64,000 bases of DNA from positions 3,622,131-3,686,130 of the forward strand of contig OZ025282.1 of the NCBI GenBank assembly GCA_964019165.1, written 5' to 3'. The first letter of the stretch is position 1. Each line of letters begins with the position of its first letter. Under the pieces are notes generated by a model. It saw only the letters and a program-made list of their open reading frames with translations. It searched no databases and was not told the origin of the DNA. The stretch is from Mastigias papua (lineage: Eukaryota; Cnidaria; Scyphozoa; Rhizostomeae; Mastigiidae). Positions 1-12,600 of this stretch are shown here, piece after piece. The translations under genes were made by a program, and so were the position numbers.

Positions 1-470
1 AATAGTTTGGTAAGAGGGTAAATCGGTAAAAAGTTATTCATTTGACACTCGGAGGAAACAAATACCCAGAGAAATCTCCACTTAACAGCTGGCACACTTA
101 TAAGAGTATGAAGCATTGAATGAAGAAAGGTAACCGGTAAGAATAGCAAATCTAACGCATGTGACAAGAGGAGTGCATCTGATAGGCTACTAGCTTTGAC
201 CAATAGGTGCACAAGAACTCCTCGATTGTTTGAACAGTCCGTGGAAGGAAATAAACTATTTGTCAGCATGAAACAGTGCCATTAATTTGTGTATAGACAG
301 ATTCAAAAACGTAGATGTACATGTGATCTTGCTTGCCCAGCACTTTAAGTAAAAAAGTACTGTCAGTATGAAAAGACATATTTCCTCTTTTTGTGTAGTA
401 TTGAGATAACAAGAACTGGCTGTGCAAATAGCATTGAGGCATTGGACAGTATGAATCTGAGAATACAAAC
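1..470 (-). other. Downstream of thrombospondin exon 27; terminal exon not placed
   Basis: The last few codons, stop and 3' UTR should lie here or beyond the window edge. Two weak acceptors on the minus strand, after CCTATCAG (about 183) and after GACAAATAG (about 256), open frames of about 60 and 40 codons. Neither encodes anything like a thrombospondin C-terminus. I could not choose. Confidence 0.4.
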
Positions 471-610
471 CTTCACATTTGACAGTTATATCTGACCATA
501 TTACACTCTTTTGTGAGAACACAAACAGCCCAACACGACCTCCTTTTATCGATTTGTCAAACAAACAGCCGGTGTCAAAATATTTGTCTTTTCCTTCATA
601 TACCTGAAGC
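471..610 (-). CDS. Thrombospondin exon 27: end of C-terminal domain
   Basis: Residues 991-1037 plus one base, 140 bp. [20 protein letters not shown] then [20 protein letters not shown] and ITVKCE, matching the last strands of the family. Acceptor CCTTCCCAG fits the phase left by exon 26; the later AG (GGCTTCAG) would not. The donor is GTGAAG|GTTTGT. Vertebrate proteins end soon after this Cys, so only a small terminal exon is missing. The frame also stays open for 71 more codons to a stop at 256, but that stretch does not look like the family. Confidence 0.92.
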
Positions 611-3600
611 CTGGGAAGGGAATAAATTAGAGATATGAAAACGTTGTAAATGAGCCCACAATACGGAGTGTCTTTAGTTGAAGTAAATCATCAGTTAGGC
701 AATAATGAGGCTTGCGTGGCAATTAAATTTGGAGTGGTTGTAAATGCACGATTTCAGGTGGAGAGCAGAGAAACTTATTGCACATCGACGAACAATCTAA
801 TTGAATAATACATGAAATCTTGCTAAATTGTATGAAACAACAGAGCAAAGACAACGAGAGCCTTGACGTACACCAATATGCAACCAGAGACCGATTATAA
901 ATTGCATATGACGTATAGGTAGGATACTAGCTTTGATCAATCGGTGCACCAGTAAGCACAAAGAATGGATGGGATCTCATTCATCGCTCACTATTTGGGC
1001 CTCATTTACAAAGTTGATGAGATATATTGAAAATCACTGTCTTCTGTTTACCGTTTACCTTTCCAAAGCTTGCTTGTATCGTACTAATTTGTTCACATAT
1101 ATTTATGACTCTAAGATTCCATCCTAAATGTCAAATTTCGCAACAACAGGTTTTACCATACAATGACATTCTACAAGTCCCTTAAAGGACCTACCGTATT
1201 AAGCCAACACGGGGTCGATGCGACAGATGGAACCTGTATGCAGTTCGATCCTTCCAACCACGGCGAAGTGGATCTTGCCAAATAAGACGGGCCTAAAGTG
1301 AGCACAGAAAAAGCTTCCAATATTAAAACATAATCAGTGTAATCTTGAAAAAATTTTTCAAGTATAAGACTTAGCACAATACTTTGACTATCGCATAAGA
1401 TGAAATCGGTAATGAAATAAGGAATAGCTTAACTTTGATTTTTCTACAAATATCAATGCAAAGTATACTGGAAAAAATAAATGGATGAAAAAAAGGAATA
1501 TTCTCCAGTGTTATATACTCGCTTCTAACAAAGAAACATAGAGTAACTACACACCTGGTTTGGTGTATCACCTGCATGCCATAGAGCATTTCTTAGTGCA
1601 ACTCCAATGCCAGTTTTTGATTTTACGGCCTAGTATAAATAATACAGTTAGATAGCTTATATTACAAATGGAAGATATTCTCGCGAGTTTCAGCTAAAAG
1701 ATAAAGGCTGCTGGTTTCAATACTATTGTAAGCTACTTGCGATGCATCGAAGATGAGAATTCTCATGCAAAGGAGATCGGTAACTAAATGGTCTGCAAGC
1801 GAAAGACAGATGTCTATAGTGGGCTTATCATTACAATGAAAACATGAATAAAATGAATCGTAAGATCTTGCTGAAAGCAGCCCTTACTGTCGTGTACGGA
1901 AACATGAGAATAAAACTAATAAGAAAAAAATAGATCGAAACTTGATTGTATGTTTATCTAGTATTAGACTCGGGATGTAAAGTAAGGGAACTTTGCAACA
2001 TCGCTACTTAGAAGGCACTAATAGGCGGAGATCGAAGAAGGTTTTGTCACGACAGCACCCACTTCCACATTCTTGTACCTTTTGCAACAAAACTTCGCAA
2101 CTGCAGTGCTCACAGATTCTATCACCACTAGCTATCATTCTTAAATCACCGTTTGAGGCACAGTGTGTTTAAGCTCTGTATATGAGACAGATCTAACAGT
2201 AAGAAAAAGATCGAAGTATTTGTGTTTTCACCTTGATTTGCATCCCAGTGGTTCCTTCTGCAGTGGTTGGAGTTCTATGCCAGTAAGTCTGGTTCTGTTG
2301 TTTCCATTGCACAGTATAGAAGGTGGATGAATCTTGATAACCAAAGATGAAACCAATATAATCATCATCAGCATGGGTGTTGACGAAGATTGTACCACTG
2401 AACTCGATCGCACCGAGGGATATTGGAGCTAAACAGAATCGGAACAAGTCGTAGAGAAACAGAAATCAGGACTAATTTCATATCAGTTGGAAGATAACTC
2501 ACTAAAATACACATTGTTTTGAGGCAGTAAATACAAATTATCAGAAGGGTCTTCGATGCAAGATACCAAACTTAAGAGTGGTTAGGAAAAGAAACAGACA
2601 AAAAGTTCTATATAAAATTGGGCAAAGTGAAACTGGACAAAATGAAATTGGACAAAACTATACTGGATAGAACGGAATTTGACAATATGATTGAAAATCT
2701 GTTCGTGCTACGAATGGATGGTCATTCATTTCACAAAAGATATGATTTCCATAGAAATCAATTGAAGGAGATATTTTAAATTTAGGACCCTTCTTCCTTT
2801 CAATAAATTTAAAATTCAAATTACAAACGCATTGGTTTTCCAGCTGTTCAACCAATTGAAAGGATGAAACTTATATACTTTGAATAATATGACACATGTT
2901 GTTTATAAATGTCAATGATGAAATTCTCACTTCATATCTATCAAAAATCTAAATATTCATAAATTAATGAGTGAGAACTAAAAAACAAACAGCAAATAGA
3001 CTTAGCTACAATCTTCTGCAATTTTGCAAATTTGACATGATTTGATATAATTAGACATACCTACTGCAATACCAGGATCTGAATTGAGAAGCTGTTCTAT
3101 TTCTTTGCCCTGTTCGCAGAAAGCAAAGAACCTCAACCATCAACTGGTTCGTCAAGGTGACAGTGAGTTGATGCAAAAAAGCTGGTGGCTAATAAATTTA
3201 ACAAGCACAGTAAAACTAGAACAAAATGACTGAGAAGACCATTAAGCATTTAACTATTTCTCATTCTTGAATACTCAAAGAGTAGTCAAGAGGCAAGAAT
3301 GAATGATTGGGAGTGTATTGGTAACACTGGGGAAACAAAAGTGGAGAGGACGAAACCAATAATGATGGTGGTTATGATAACAAAAATGATGAAGAGGGTA
3401 AGACAGATGATGACTATGATGGTGGGAATGATAAACATGAAAAAGCGAAAGGGGGAGTATAAATGCGAGGAAATCATTACCTTGTTTCTTATGGTCCATT
3501 TTGGATCTCTTTGAGATGACCCGATGGGATCCAAAGGTATCAGGATAAGGGATCTGAAATCTAAGACTGTCACATTTTTATTCGCAGGACAGTCATCAAG

Positions 3601-6600
3601 ATAATCTTTGATTGTATCACCATCAAAATCATCTGCGCAAAGATCACCTCTTCCGTCACCTTTGGTTTGAGAATATCAGATGTTAGAACGACAATAAGAA
3701 GCAAACCGTTATAAACAGATAGCTACAAAAAATCCTATATGGACTTCAAGGAGAGTTGGCCTATTATGATTAAACAAAGGACAAAAAGCATGATGACCTA
3801 TTTAATAACCTGAGCGAACTCTCAAGCAGAAATCTACTTTAAGTAAAACTGAGACTTGTCTGAACGCATTAGCAAGAAATAGAGGCCAATTACCAGTAAT
3901 TTATGGTTTTTAATAGCACACTTAACAAGGTTAAATTCAAATGTAAACAAATGAACAGGAAGCAAGTGGCTAGCTGAAGAGTTAGAGCATAAGTAACGTG
4001 CAACGAATTAATGCTCACTGGGCATCTGGGGACTTAAGGACCCATGAACTCTACCTAGCCTCAATTCAGTCGGATTATTCAACACTATCGATTAATTTGG
4101 CTTGCTTTAATCTCTAGTGGGAAGAATAAAGACAAAGCATCTTCATCTATCGTAATGAAAAGAATCTATGGCCATGTCTTTGAAAATAGACAGAAAGACA
4201 TTTCTGGCAGAGCATTGCTTTTGAGAGCTAAATTCCAAAAACAGCTTAAAGGGCTTCCATCTTAAACAGAACTTAGGCTGTTACGTGCTGAGCAAATAAA
4301 ACTTTGTTGTTCAACGAACTCTAAAAAGAAAATCCTCACCATTCGTATCGAGTTGAGCAGGGTTGAATATTAAAGGACAATTGTCATATCCATCTTCGAT
4401 ACCATCATTGTCACTGTCCTTGTCACAAGCGTCACCTAAAAGCAGACAGAAAAGTGAAAAAACAATGCCTGATTCATCAGCTATATGCTTGCTACTCTCA
4501 GAAACTGTCCTTACCTTGAGACTGGCTTGATGCTCCCTCTTGACGTGCGGTTGCAACGAAATTAGTTCGGTGAGAAGTTTGCTTCCTATATTGCAGATTG
4601 TTTATCATGGTTTAAAAGCACAAAATGGCATGAAATTGTCTTGCCACAGCACCTTAACAGCTTAAAACAATTGGAAAAACCTACCAATTCTGTCATTATC
4701 AGTATCAAGCTGGTCAGCGTTATCGATGAATTTGCAGTTATCTTCGATGTCAGGTATACCATCCTTGTCTCTGAAGAAAAAGGAATCTCAGCCATGAATA
4801 ACAGAAAAAATAAGGATATTGGAGGAAATCTCATTTGAATAAAGTAAAAAAAAATTATAAAGCTTTACATAAACATTTTCAATCTAAGAATGTAAATAGA
4901 GAATATAATATTATATTATAAAGCATTACATGAAATGATAAAGCATTACAAATATAATACAATATAATATCATATAACATGATAGAATATAATATAACAT
5001 AAAAATAGTAACACAACAAAATCATGAAATGAAAATAAAGAATAAGATGTAATACCATACGACAAGAAGTAATATTCAAAATACAATTACCATTATATAT
5101 CACAATGTGATGAGATATATTGAAATGAAACTTGAGAATGTAATATAATATCAATGATATGATATAAGACAGTTAACGCAATATAGCATAATCTAATAGA
5201 AAAATATCGTGAGATTACCTACAATATTACTAAGATACAATAATATGATAGTGGACATACGTATCAATGCTACTGTCACAAAGATCGCCACGACCATCAG
5301 AATCTATATCTTTCTGCAAAATGAAAAAGATTCCAATAACCTGACTAATAGAAAATAGTAAATACATGTTGCACCGATAAAAATGTGCAAGAGTTTTCAG
5401 GTGGAAATTTCAATAGAAATGAAGTTATCCTTTTCAGATTATACATCAATAACAAAGCCGTTATCACTGCCATGCAGCGTAATTCAATTAAATCTGGAAA
5501 AGTGGCCTGCTGCTGAAGGATGTTTATAAGAGCGACAAAACTTTTCAATATTAGGCGTACATTTGATCCTAATTGCCAAGGATTCTCTTAATGGGAAGAT
5601 TGAAAGAAGGGGGTAATCAAAGACAGAAGTCATATCAAAAGAAGTCCACACGATTCAGTGCAACATTCAAAGTCTACTAGCTTCTCTTTTTGAGTACTTT
5701 AGGGCATCAGTTTCAATTGTTGATGAAATTTCTTTGTTTTAGCAAGTTTAACATAAGTCTGGTTTGACCCATTTGAGAATCAACAACTATTCTGTCACAT
5801 ATATAAAAATTGATAAACATGAATTTGGCATAGGCATGGCAGATATGCCTCATTTGTTGCCATGATTCATAGCTCTAAATACCTGGTCATCATTTGGCAC
5901 TTTCACACAATTGTCACAAGCGTCACCATATCCATCTTTATCAGTGTCGCGCTGGTCAAGATTCGGAACAAGAGGACAGTTGTCAAGGATGTTCTCAAGT
6001 CCTAAAAATTAGCAATTTAAAATTACTCACAATCTTTAATTACCTAAGTCAATGAATTACAATTTTCACAGAAAGCGGGAGCAAGTGATGCAGCGAAAAT
6101 TATTAGAAGGGCACCAGGACTCTAGCAACATGGCTTCGGAAAAATGCAAATGAGCTTCACAGAACTCGAATACAACAATTTTACTCCAGTTTTATGCCTT
6201 GGTTATCTAGCTCTGATGCAAACAGATTCAAAAAAGATATGTGGAACGATGGCCAAACAATCTGAAACACATCGTTGTTACAATTTTCGGGAAAACCTGA
6301 GTTTTCCAGCAAATGTTGCTCAATGAGAGAGTAGCACATGTGTGAATTTGATCTTGCGAGCAAGAGGAAGCTGTTCTCAATACATATACAAATATTTGGT
6401 AAATGTTGGTGGAAATACTTTACTTAATCGTATCTCTCAATCGAAGGGTTGCAAATTTTTTGCTTACAATATATTTGTTCTAGTATAGCAATATACAACA
6501 TATTACTGTATCCTCGACTCACCATCGTTATCAGCATCTGAGTCACACAGGTCACCTATGCCATCCAAATCAGCATCAAGCTGATGCTTGTTATATATGA

Positions 6601-9600
6601 TGGGGCAATTATCACACGCATCACCGTATGCATCGCCATCGGTATCAATTTGTGCAGGGTTCGGAGTTAATGGGCAATTGTCCTATAAGATTATTACAAG
6701 TTAATTTGTTGCATGATGTGAGAATACATAGCATAATAAAGTAATGAATGTATAATAATAGAAAGTGAGAAATAGATAATGATAACATGATTATATTTAC
6801 AATTAAACTCCATCGATGAAACGGTGATCGGGGTGTAATCAAAAAGAAGCAAAACCAGAAAGAGACAAGTGCAAATGAAATGATCACACGCAGGTAAACC
6901 TCCTTTTTGATTGTTAACTGGAGAACAAGTTTCTCTTAAAGCTCACCGATGCGTCATAAATCTTGTCACCATCAGCATCGACATCACAGAGATCACCAAT
7001 TCCATCTTTGTCGAAGTCCTTTTGTGCTCCATTTGGAACATATGGGCAGTTGTCCTTAAATGGTCAAGAAGATTGTCAGTAGAAAACTCCTATGTAATTA
7101 TCGATTGGTTATGGACATAGATCTTAAAGTTACAAATGATGCATCTACAGAGTAAGTAATAAGTCAATCTAAAGGTAGCAACCAGCCTCAAGAATACCGA
7201 AAACAGCATAATATATATACTGCATCAAGAAATTTAAGTAAGGTACCGAGTGGCGCAGATAGTGCTAAACTTTGAAAGGAAAGCCGTTTTAATAGCTGAA
7301 TGTCTAAAATAATGAAAAAACGAAACTACTTGTTGCATTTTGTCAAAAAGCTACATTTTTAACCCTCCTATGGATTTTCTTATCTAAGTTTCTAAAGATA
7401 CTAAATAATGCTAATCCGATGACCATGCTATTCTCCATTTCTCAAAATCTACATCCTCATGAAAGTTTAACAGATAAAAAATATAGCAATGAAATAGCGA
7501 CTAGAAGTAGTATTCAAACATACTGGTTTACATTCTTTGCCACCACATGGAAGTTTCTTGTCGGGAATACCATCGGAGTCTGAATCATCTCCACAATGGA
7601 AACCATTTCCAGCATAACCAGGCTTGCACTAGATAGAGAGTCATCGCAAGTTATAAGATAGCCTCCTTCCATACAGCTAATATATTTGAAGAAATAAAAC
7701 GCAATTATCCGTGATTTGCTGTGTTTTGTGTTGCGTTCCCTATAAGCTTGAGAGCTCGATACGTAAGATGTAAAATAAATAATATTATCGACTGATAACT
7801 TGATCGATTGATTCATCGATCGACTGATTCGTTGATTGATTGATTCGTTGATTGATAAATTCGTTGATAGCTTGAAGCATTGGTGCATTGACTAATGGAT
7901 AGTTTGAACAATTGATAAGTGATCGGTTGGTTCATATTGCTACAGTCTTCTTTCTGGATGGAACAGGTGGTCATCAAATTCTACATAGGACAGCATAGCA
8001 GTCAAATGCTTGAGACCTCTAATCATGTCTGTTTTCTCCCAACCTAGCAAATCAATCTAACCAATCAGCATGCAAATGGGCCTAAATGTAGCTGCAGAGC
8101 ACGTGTGTGGTGAGAATCCTGTATGATGATTGGTCAATTAGATTGGGAGAAAATAGATCTGATCAGCCTCTTAAACATATGGCGGCTGTGCTACTTATGA
8201 TGTATAGCAGTTGATTCGTTCAAATTCAAACTAAACTAGCATTCATGAACAAGGAATATGTCATATTTTTAGAACAAATTACTTGACATGCACCCTAAGC
8301 CAAGATGTAAAAGCTTCTCCTTTTGAGAAAAAAGTGATGAACTGACTTCAAGAACATTTGAAAAGAGAAATGACCCAAAAAACTGAATATTCGCCAAAAA
8401 GTGACATTTTTAAAACAGTTTGAAACTTTAAATTGATTTATTACTGCTATGCTATAGTGAAACAAGATTTGATTACAGAACACAACACTTACCTGACAAT
8501 CATAATGCGTGTCTTTGCTTCTTGATATGCATTCAGCATTGGGGCCACAAAGCTCTTCACCCTTGGCTTTCTTTTCCTCGCAAACTCCAATAAAGCGACA
8601 TTTGCCAACTTCTGGGCCTCTGTAGCCAAATGGACATGAGCACTTGTATGACCCCTGGGTTGAAAACGATAGCATATTAACACCAAAACTATAGCGTAAT
8701 TCATTTCTTATATAATACAGTTCTTTCATATATAGATTTCCATCTTCTGGGGCTGCATTATACCACATATATTGTATTTGTTGTTACAGCATACTGAGAT
8801 TGCGCTGTCTCTCATTACACTAGGCTATTCCACTAGTTTGCAATAAAGTGCTTGTGCTAAAAGTTTAGAAACATACAAATGGTTTAGTCTCGTTACCACT
8901 GTGCTTCTGCCACGCCCTTCACACAAGAAAGAACCCTCCCCCTGTACAATATTCAGCTCTACAACACTGGTTCATGGCCCGAATGCGAAGCTTTGATTCG
9001 CCTCATTTCCAACTGCACCTACACAGAACCTCATGTGAACCACTTGTTACATGGATAACACACAATTCCTGTGAATTTGACTTCAATGAATGGAAGTGGT
9101 CCACTACTTGGCGACTGTTTGCAGGGATAAAATATTCGAAATTGACAAGTTTCTTGGAGATTTTGTCTTTAGTAGTACAAATTCCTTAATCTTTTTGGCC
9201 TTCTACATTTAGGTTCCTTACAAAGCGGTTCTTTATAAAACAAACATATAGTTGAATTCAGACACCGTATGGAAATTTGTCCTCAGTTGAGTATATTCCA
9301 AGACAGACATTCGTCCGGTAATACGATCAGCTACGAATTACGAACCTCAAGTGCTGTTTTTAGCTGCAATTTAAAGATTAAGGTGACGCCAACTAAAATA
9401 AAGAAATGTCCCAGTTGGTTTTTGGTGCAGACATCAAGATAAATGCAGGATAACTAAAAAGCCAAGCTTTGTCCGTCTCCGTATTTCTCGCTCGCCAACT
9501 TAATTAGGCTGTCGATTACGCGTGCTCTACAAAGGCAGTATTTCACAAATCGTATCACAGTAGATCATCACAGTAACCAAGAATAACCAAGAGTAACCAA

Positions 9601-12600
9601 AGATAGTTTAAAGCAGTGACTACTCACGACTGTGTTGATACATGAAGTTCCCGGCGGGCATTTGAAGTTTCCAGTGGTACATTCATTGATGTCACTACAA
9701 CTGCTGAAGTCTTCGCCAGCATAACCTTCAGGACACCCACATTTATAACTTCCCTGCGAAAAAATATTAGCTGCACAGTGACAGTAGAAACGCACGGTTT
9801 CCTGTTGTAAGAACGCAGTAAACAAGAGAGTAGTGCTCGACTGCTCAAAAAGTTAAGAAGGTTCAATGCTGGATTTTTAAGATCTAAGAAAGATGATAAG
9901 TTCAGATACATGTAAAATTCCCATATTCACACAATCCAATCATCTATTTAATGTAATCAATATAGATTTCCAGTGTTAATCTATGCATTCTGGTGTCAAG
10001 TTTGTGTAGTACTTGTCTGTCTGTGTAACAATGTAATGCTAAACAAACTAACATTCTTACTAAGAATATCTCTAAAAAATGTTCGTCCTGAAATCACAAA
10101 AAACTAATAAAGTTTCAGTAATGGACCAAAAAACTGTCGTACACAAAAGTATGACAAAAGCTTTCGCTGCTTGTGTAGTCTTTGATTTTTCACAAAAATT
10201 ATAGAAGTCAATGACATAGCCATACTACAAAACATCTTATATACAACTTGATATAAATGCAAATGAACCTTTTGAAGGTACCATATTTGCATTTTTAAAG
10301 TTGGCTAGTTACAAAATAGCTACAATGTAATTAATAGAAGTAACTAGATTAAATCACCTACAATTAAGCTAACAAAATAATAATATCTATTATCTACATA
10401 ATTCATGACTGCAGCTTTCCCCAATCCAAGCTTTTATATAACACTATTTCATTAATGATGTATATATACACGAAATAAAGCAAAAAATCCCAAATGCCTA
10501 CAAAAGCATAAAATATAATTATTACATGCATATTATATAGAAGAAGTGCAGGCAGTCTTAAGTTTTATAAATTCTAATTTAGATAAATTTTGAAGATGAA
10601 AAAAGTTACTAACGGGCGTGTTTCTACACACACTTCCTGGAGGGCACAATGTTACGTTTGTCTTGCATTCATCCCGGTCAATACATTGGCCAAACTCATC
10701 CTCAGTGTAACCTTTCTTGCATGAACATTGAAAACTTCCCTGAAAAGGACGTTTATTGAAAATGATCGCATGCCATGCAGTGCAACAACATACAATACAA
10801 CTAAGCTAGATAAGACATAGAATAAAAGATATTCTGGATAGTAAAGTAAGTAAAGTAGCCCACACAAACATAATTGTATGCATTTACATGAGATAAAAAT
10901 ATACACTGTCGCATACATTGAAAAAGTGCCCAGATACTAGTAAGCGTGTGAGTGAGTGAGTGAGTGAGTGAGTGAGTGAGTGAGTGAGTGAGTGAGTGAG
11001 TGAGTGAGTGAGTGAGTGAGTGAGTGAATGAGTGAGTGAATGAGTGAGTGTGTGTGTGTGTTGTATGCTTGTGTTTTGAGTCCCTTGAAGATGGATCGCA
11101 CCGGCTGCAGAACCGCTGGGCTTTAGAAGAAAGAGGAATAAATAGGAAAAAAGAGTTCGACCAAAAGGATGTATTGAAATTTTAAGAGCCTGCAAGAGTG
11201 TTAGAATGAATATACTCAGGTCCGTGGGGGTTGTAACAGATGGAAAATGGTATGACGAATGAAAAGAAAATGGGTGGCAAAATGTATGCATCGCAAGAGC
11301 ATACAAAACAAATGCACAATGAAACAACAAAGATGAATGATAATGGAAATGCATGGGACAATGAGCCCCTGGCACAAACATACGAGTGTATTGATGCACT
11401 TTGTTCCTTTGGGACAGAAAAATCTCCCAGTTTCGCACTCATTTTCATCAACGCAATTATTGTCCTTGTCATTTACAAATCCCTTTGCACATTCGCAAGT
11501 GAAGCTTCCCTGAAAAATGACACTATGTATTAATGATAAACCATAAACAGACCAAGAGGTAAATATTTACAGACGTAAGCAAAGTGAATTAATTTATGCA
11601 ACCACTAGTGTAATAAGTTGGAGAATGTTCCTTGGTATTAGCAACACTTCTTGTTATCAAAGTACGAAAGCAACATTAGAAAAACATACTGACACTAATA
11701 TTTAAGAGGAAGAATATAATTAATAAATATGATGAATAAAAAGTTCATAATAGAAATTAATCCAGTTAACTCCACATTACTGGGAATTGCAACGTAGGTG
11801 CAACAAGCATTTCCACGACAGAATTTATATAGTTCAAGAGTGTAGGAAAGTTTCCATTTGAAGGTGGAATACCGAAAAGTAGAATATAAAGTAAAAAAAT
11901 CCTTCTTGGATTTCCTTCTCGAATTTGCTACTCGAATTTCCTACTGGGATACTTTGAAAGGATTTTGAAGAGATGCACCAGTAGCTATATCTTTCCTTTC
12001 AAACCCACTGGTGACCGAGGAGACATTCTGGTACAAGAAAATATCAAAAAGGTTGTACTTAGTATAAACTGTACATCAATCTTAAGTTAAGTTACCCGGC
12101 TACGTTATGTTTACCCTGGAACACTCTAAAATAAATAAAGAAATAGGAAAAACTCTGTTGGCAATATTCTACCATTAGAAGTAATTTAATTGAAATCTGA
12201 CCTCTGTATTCACACATCTTCCACCGTGTGGACAATCAAACAACTGGCTATCACATTCGTTGATATCTGTACAGTTACCAAGTTCGGCTCCTTTAAAACC
12301 AGCCGGACAAGAGCATGTATAATTAGCCTAAATGAAGCAAAACAATCAAAGAACATGATTCCTCGAGACAGGGTGCTTTCTTCAGGAAGATACCAGGAAT
12401 TACGAATTGCATTGTACTCAAGAAATGATCTGCATTTGGAAGAATTTCATGAACGCTTACTATCAATGCATGTGCAAGTGGCCGAGCGGTTAGAGCACTC
12501 GTCTACTATGCGAAAGGTCGATGGTATGAGGCAATCATAGGGCCATAGTTACGGTGCTTTACTCAGCAGCAAATGAGTACTAGTTGGCGACACTTGGGAA

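Noticed and set aside
1..182. Terminal thrombospondin exon after CCTATCAG at about 183
   Set aside because: The frame fits phase 1 and is open to the window edge, but the peptide is unlike any thrombospondin C-terminus and far too long.
3275..3514. Overlapping frames on both strands rich in Met/His/Ile
   Set aside because: ATGATGGT-type simple sequence in the intron following exon 22; only the start of the minus-strand frame is real exon.
10945..11061. CRISPR-like or other spaced repeat array
   Set aside because: No repeat-spacer structure occurs anywhere in the window; the tandem arrays are microsatellites or minisatellites of a eukaryotic genome.
10884..11438. 184-codon minus-strand frame with repeated SLTH
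   Set aside because: It is the translation of the (TGAG)n microsatellite and flanking intron. It overlaps a real exon only in another frame.
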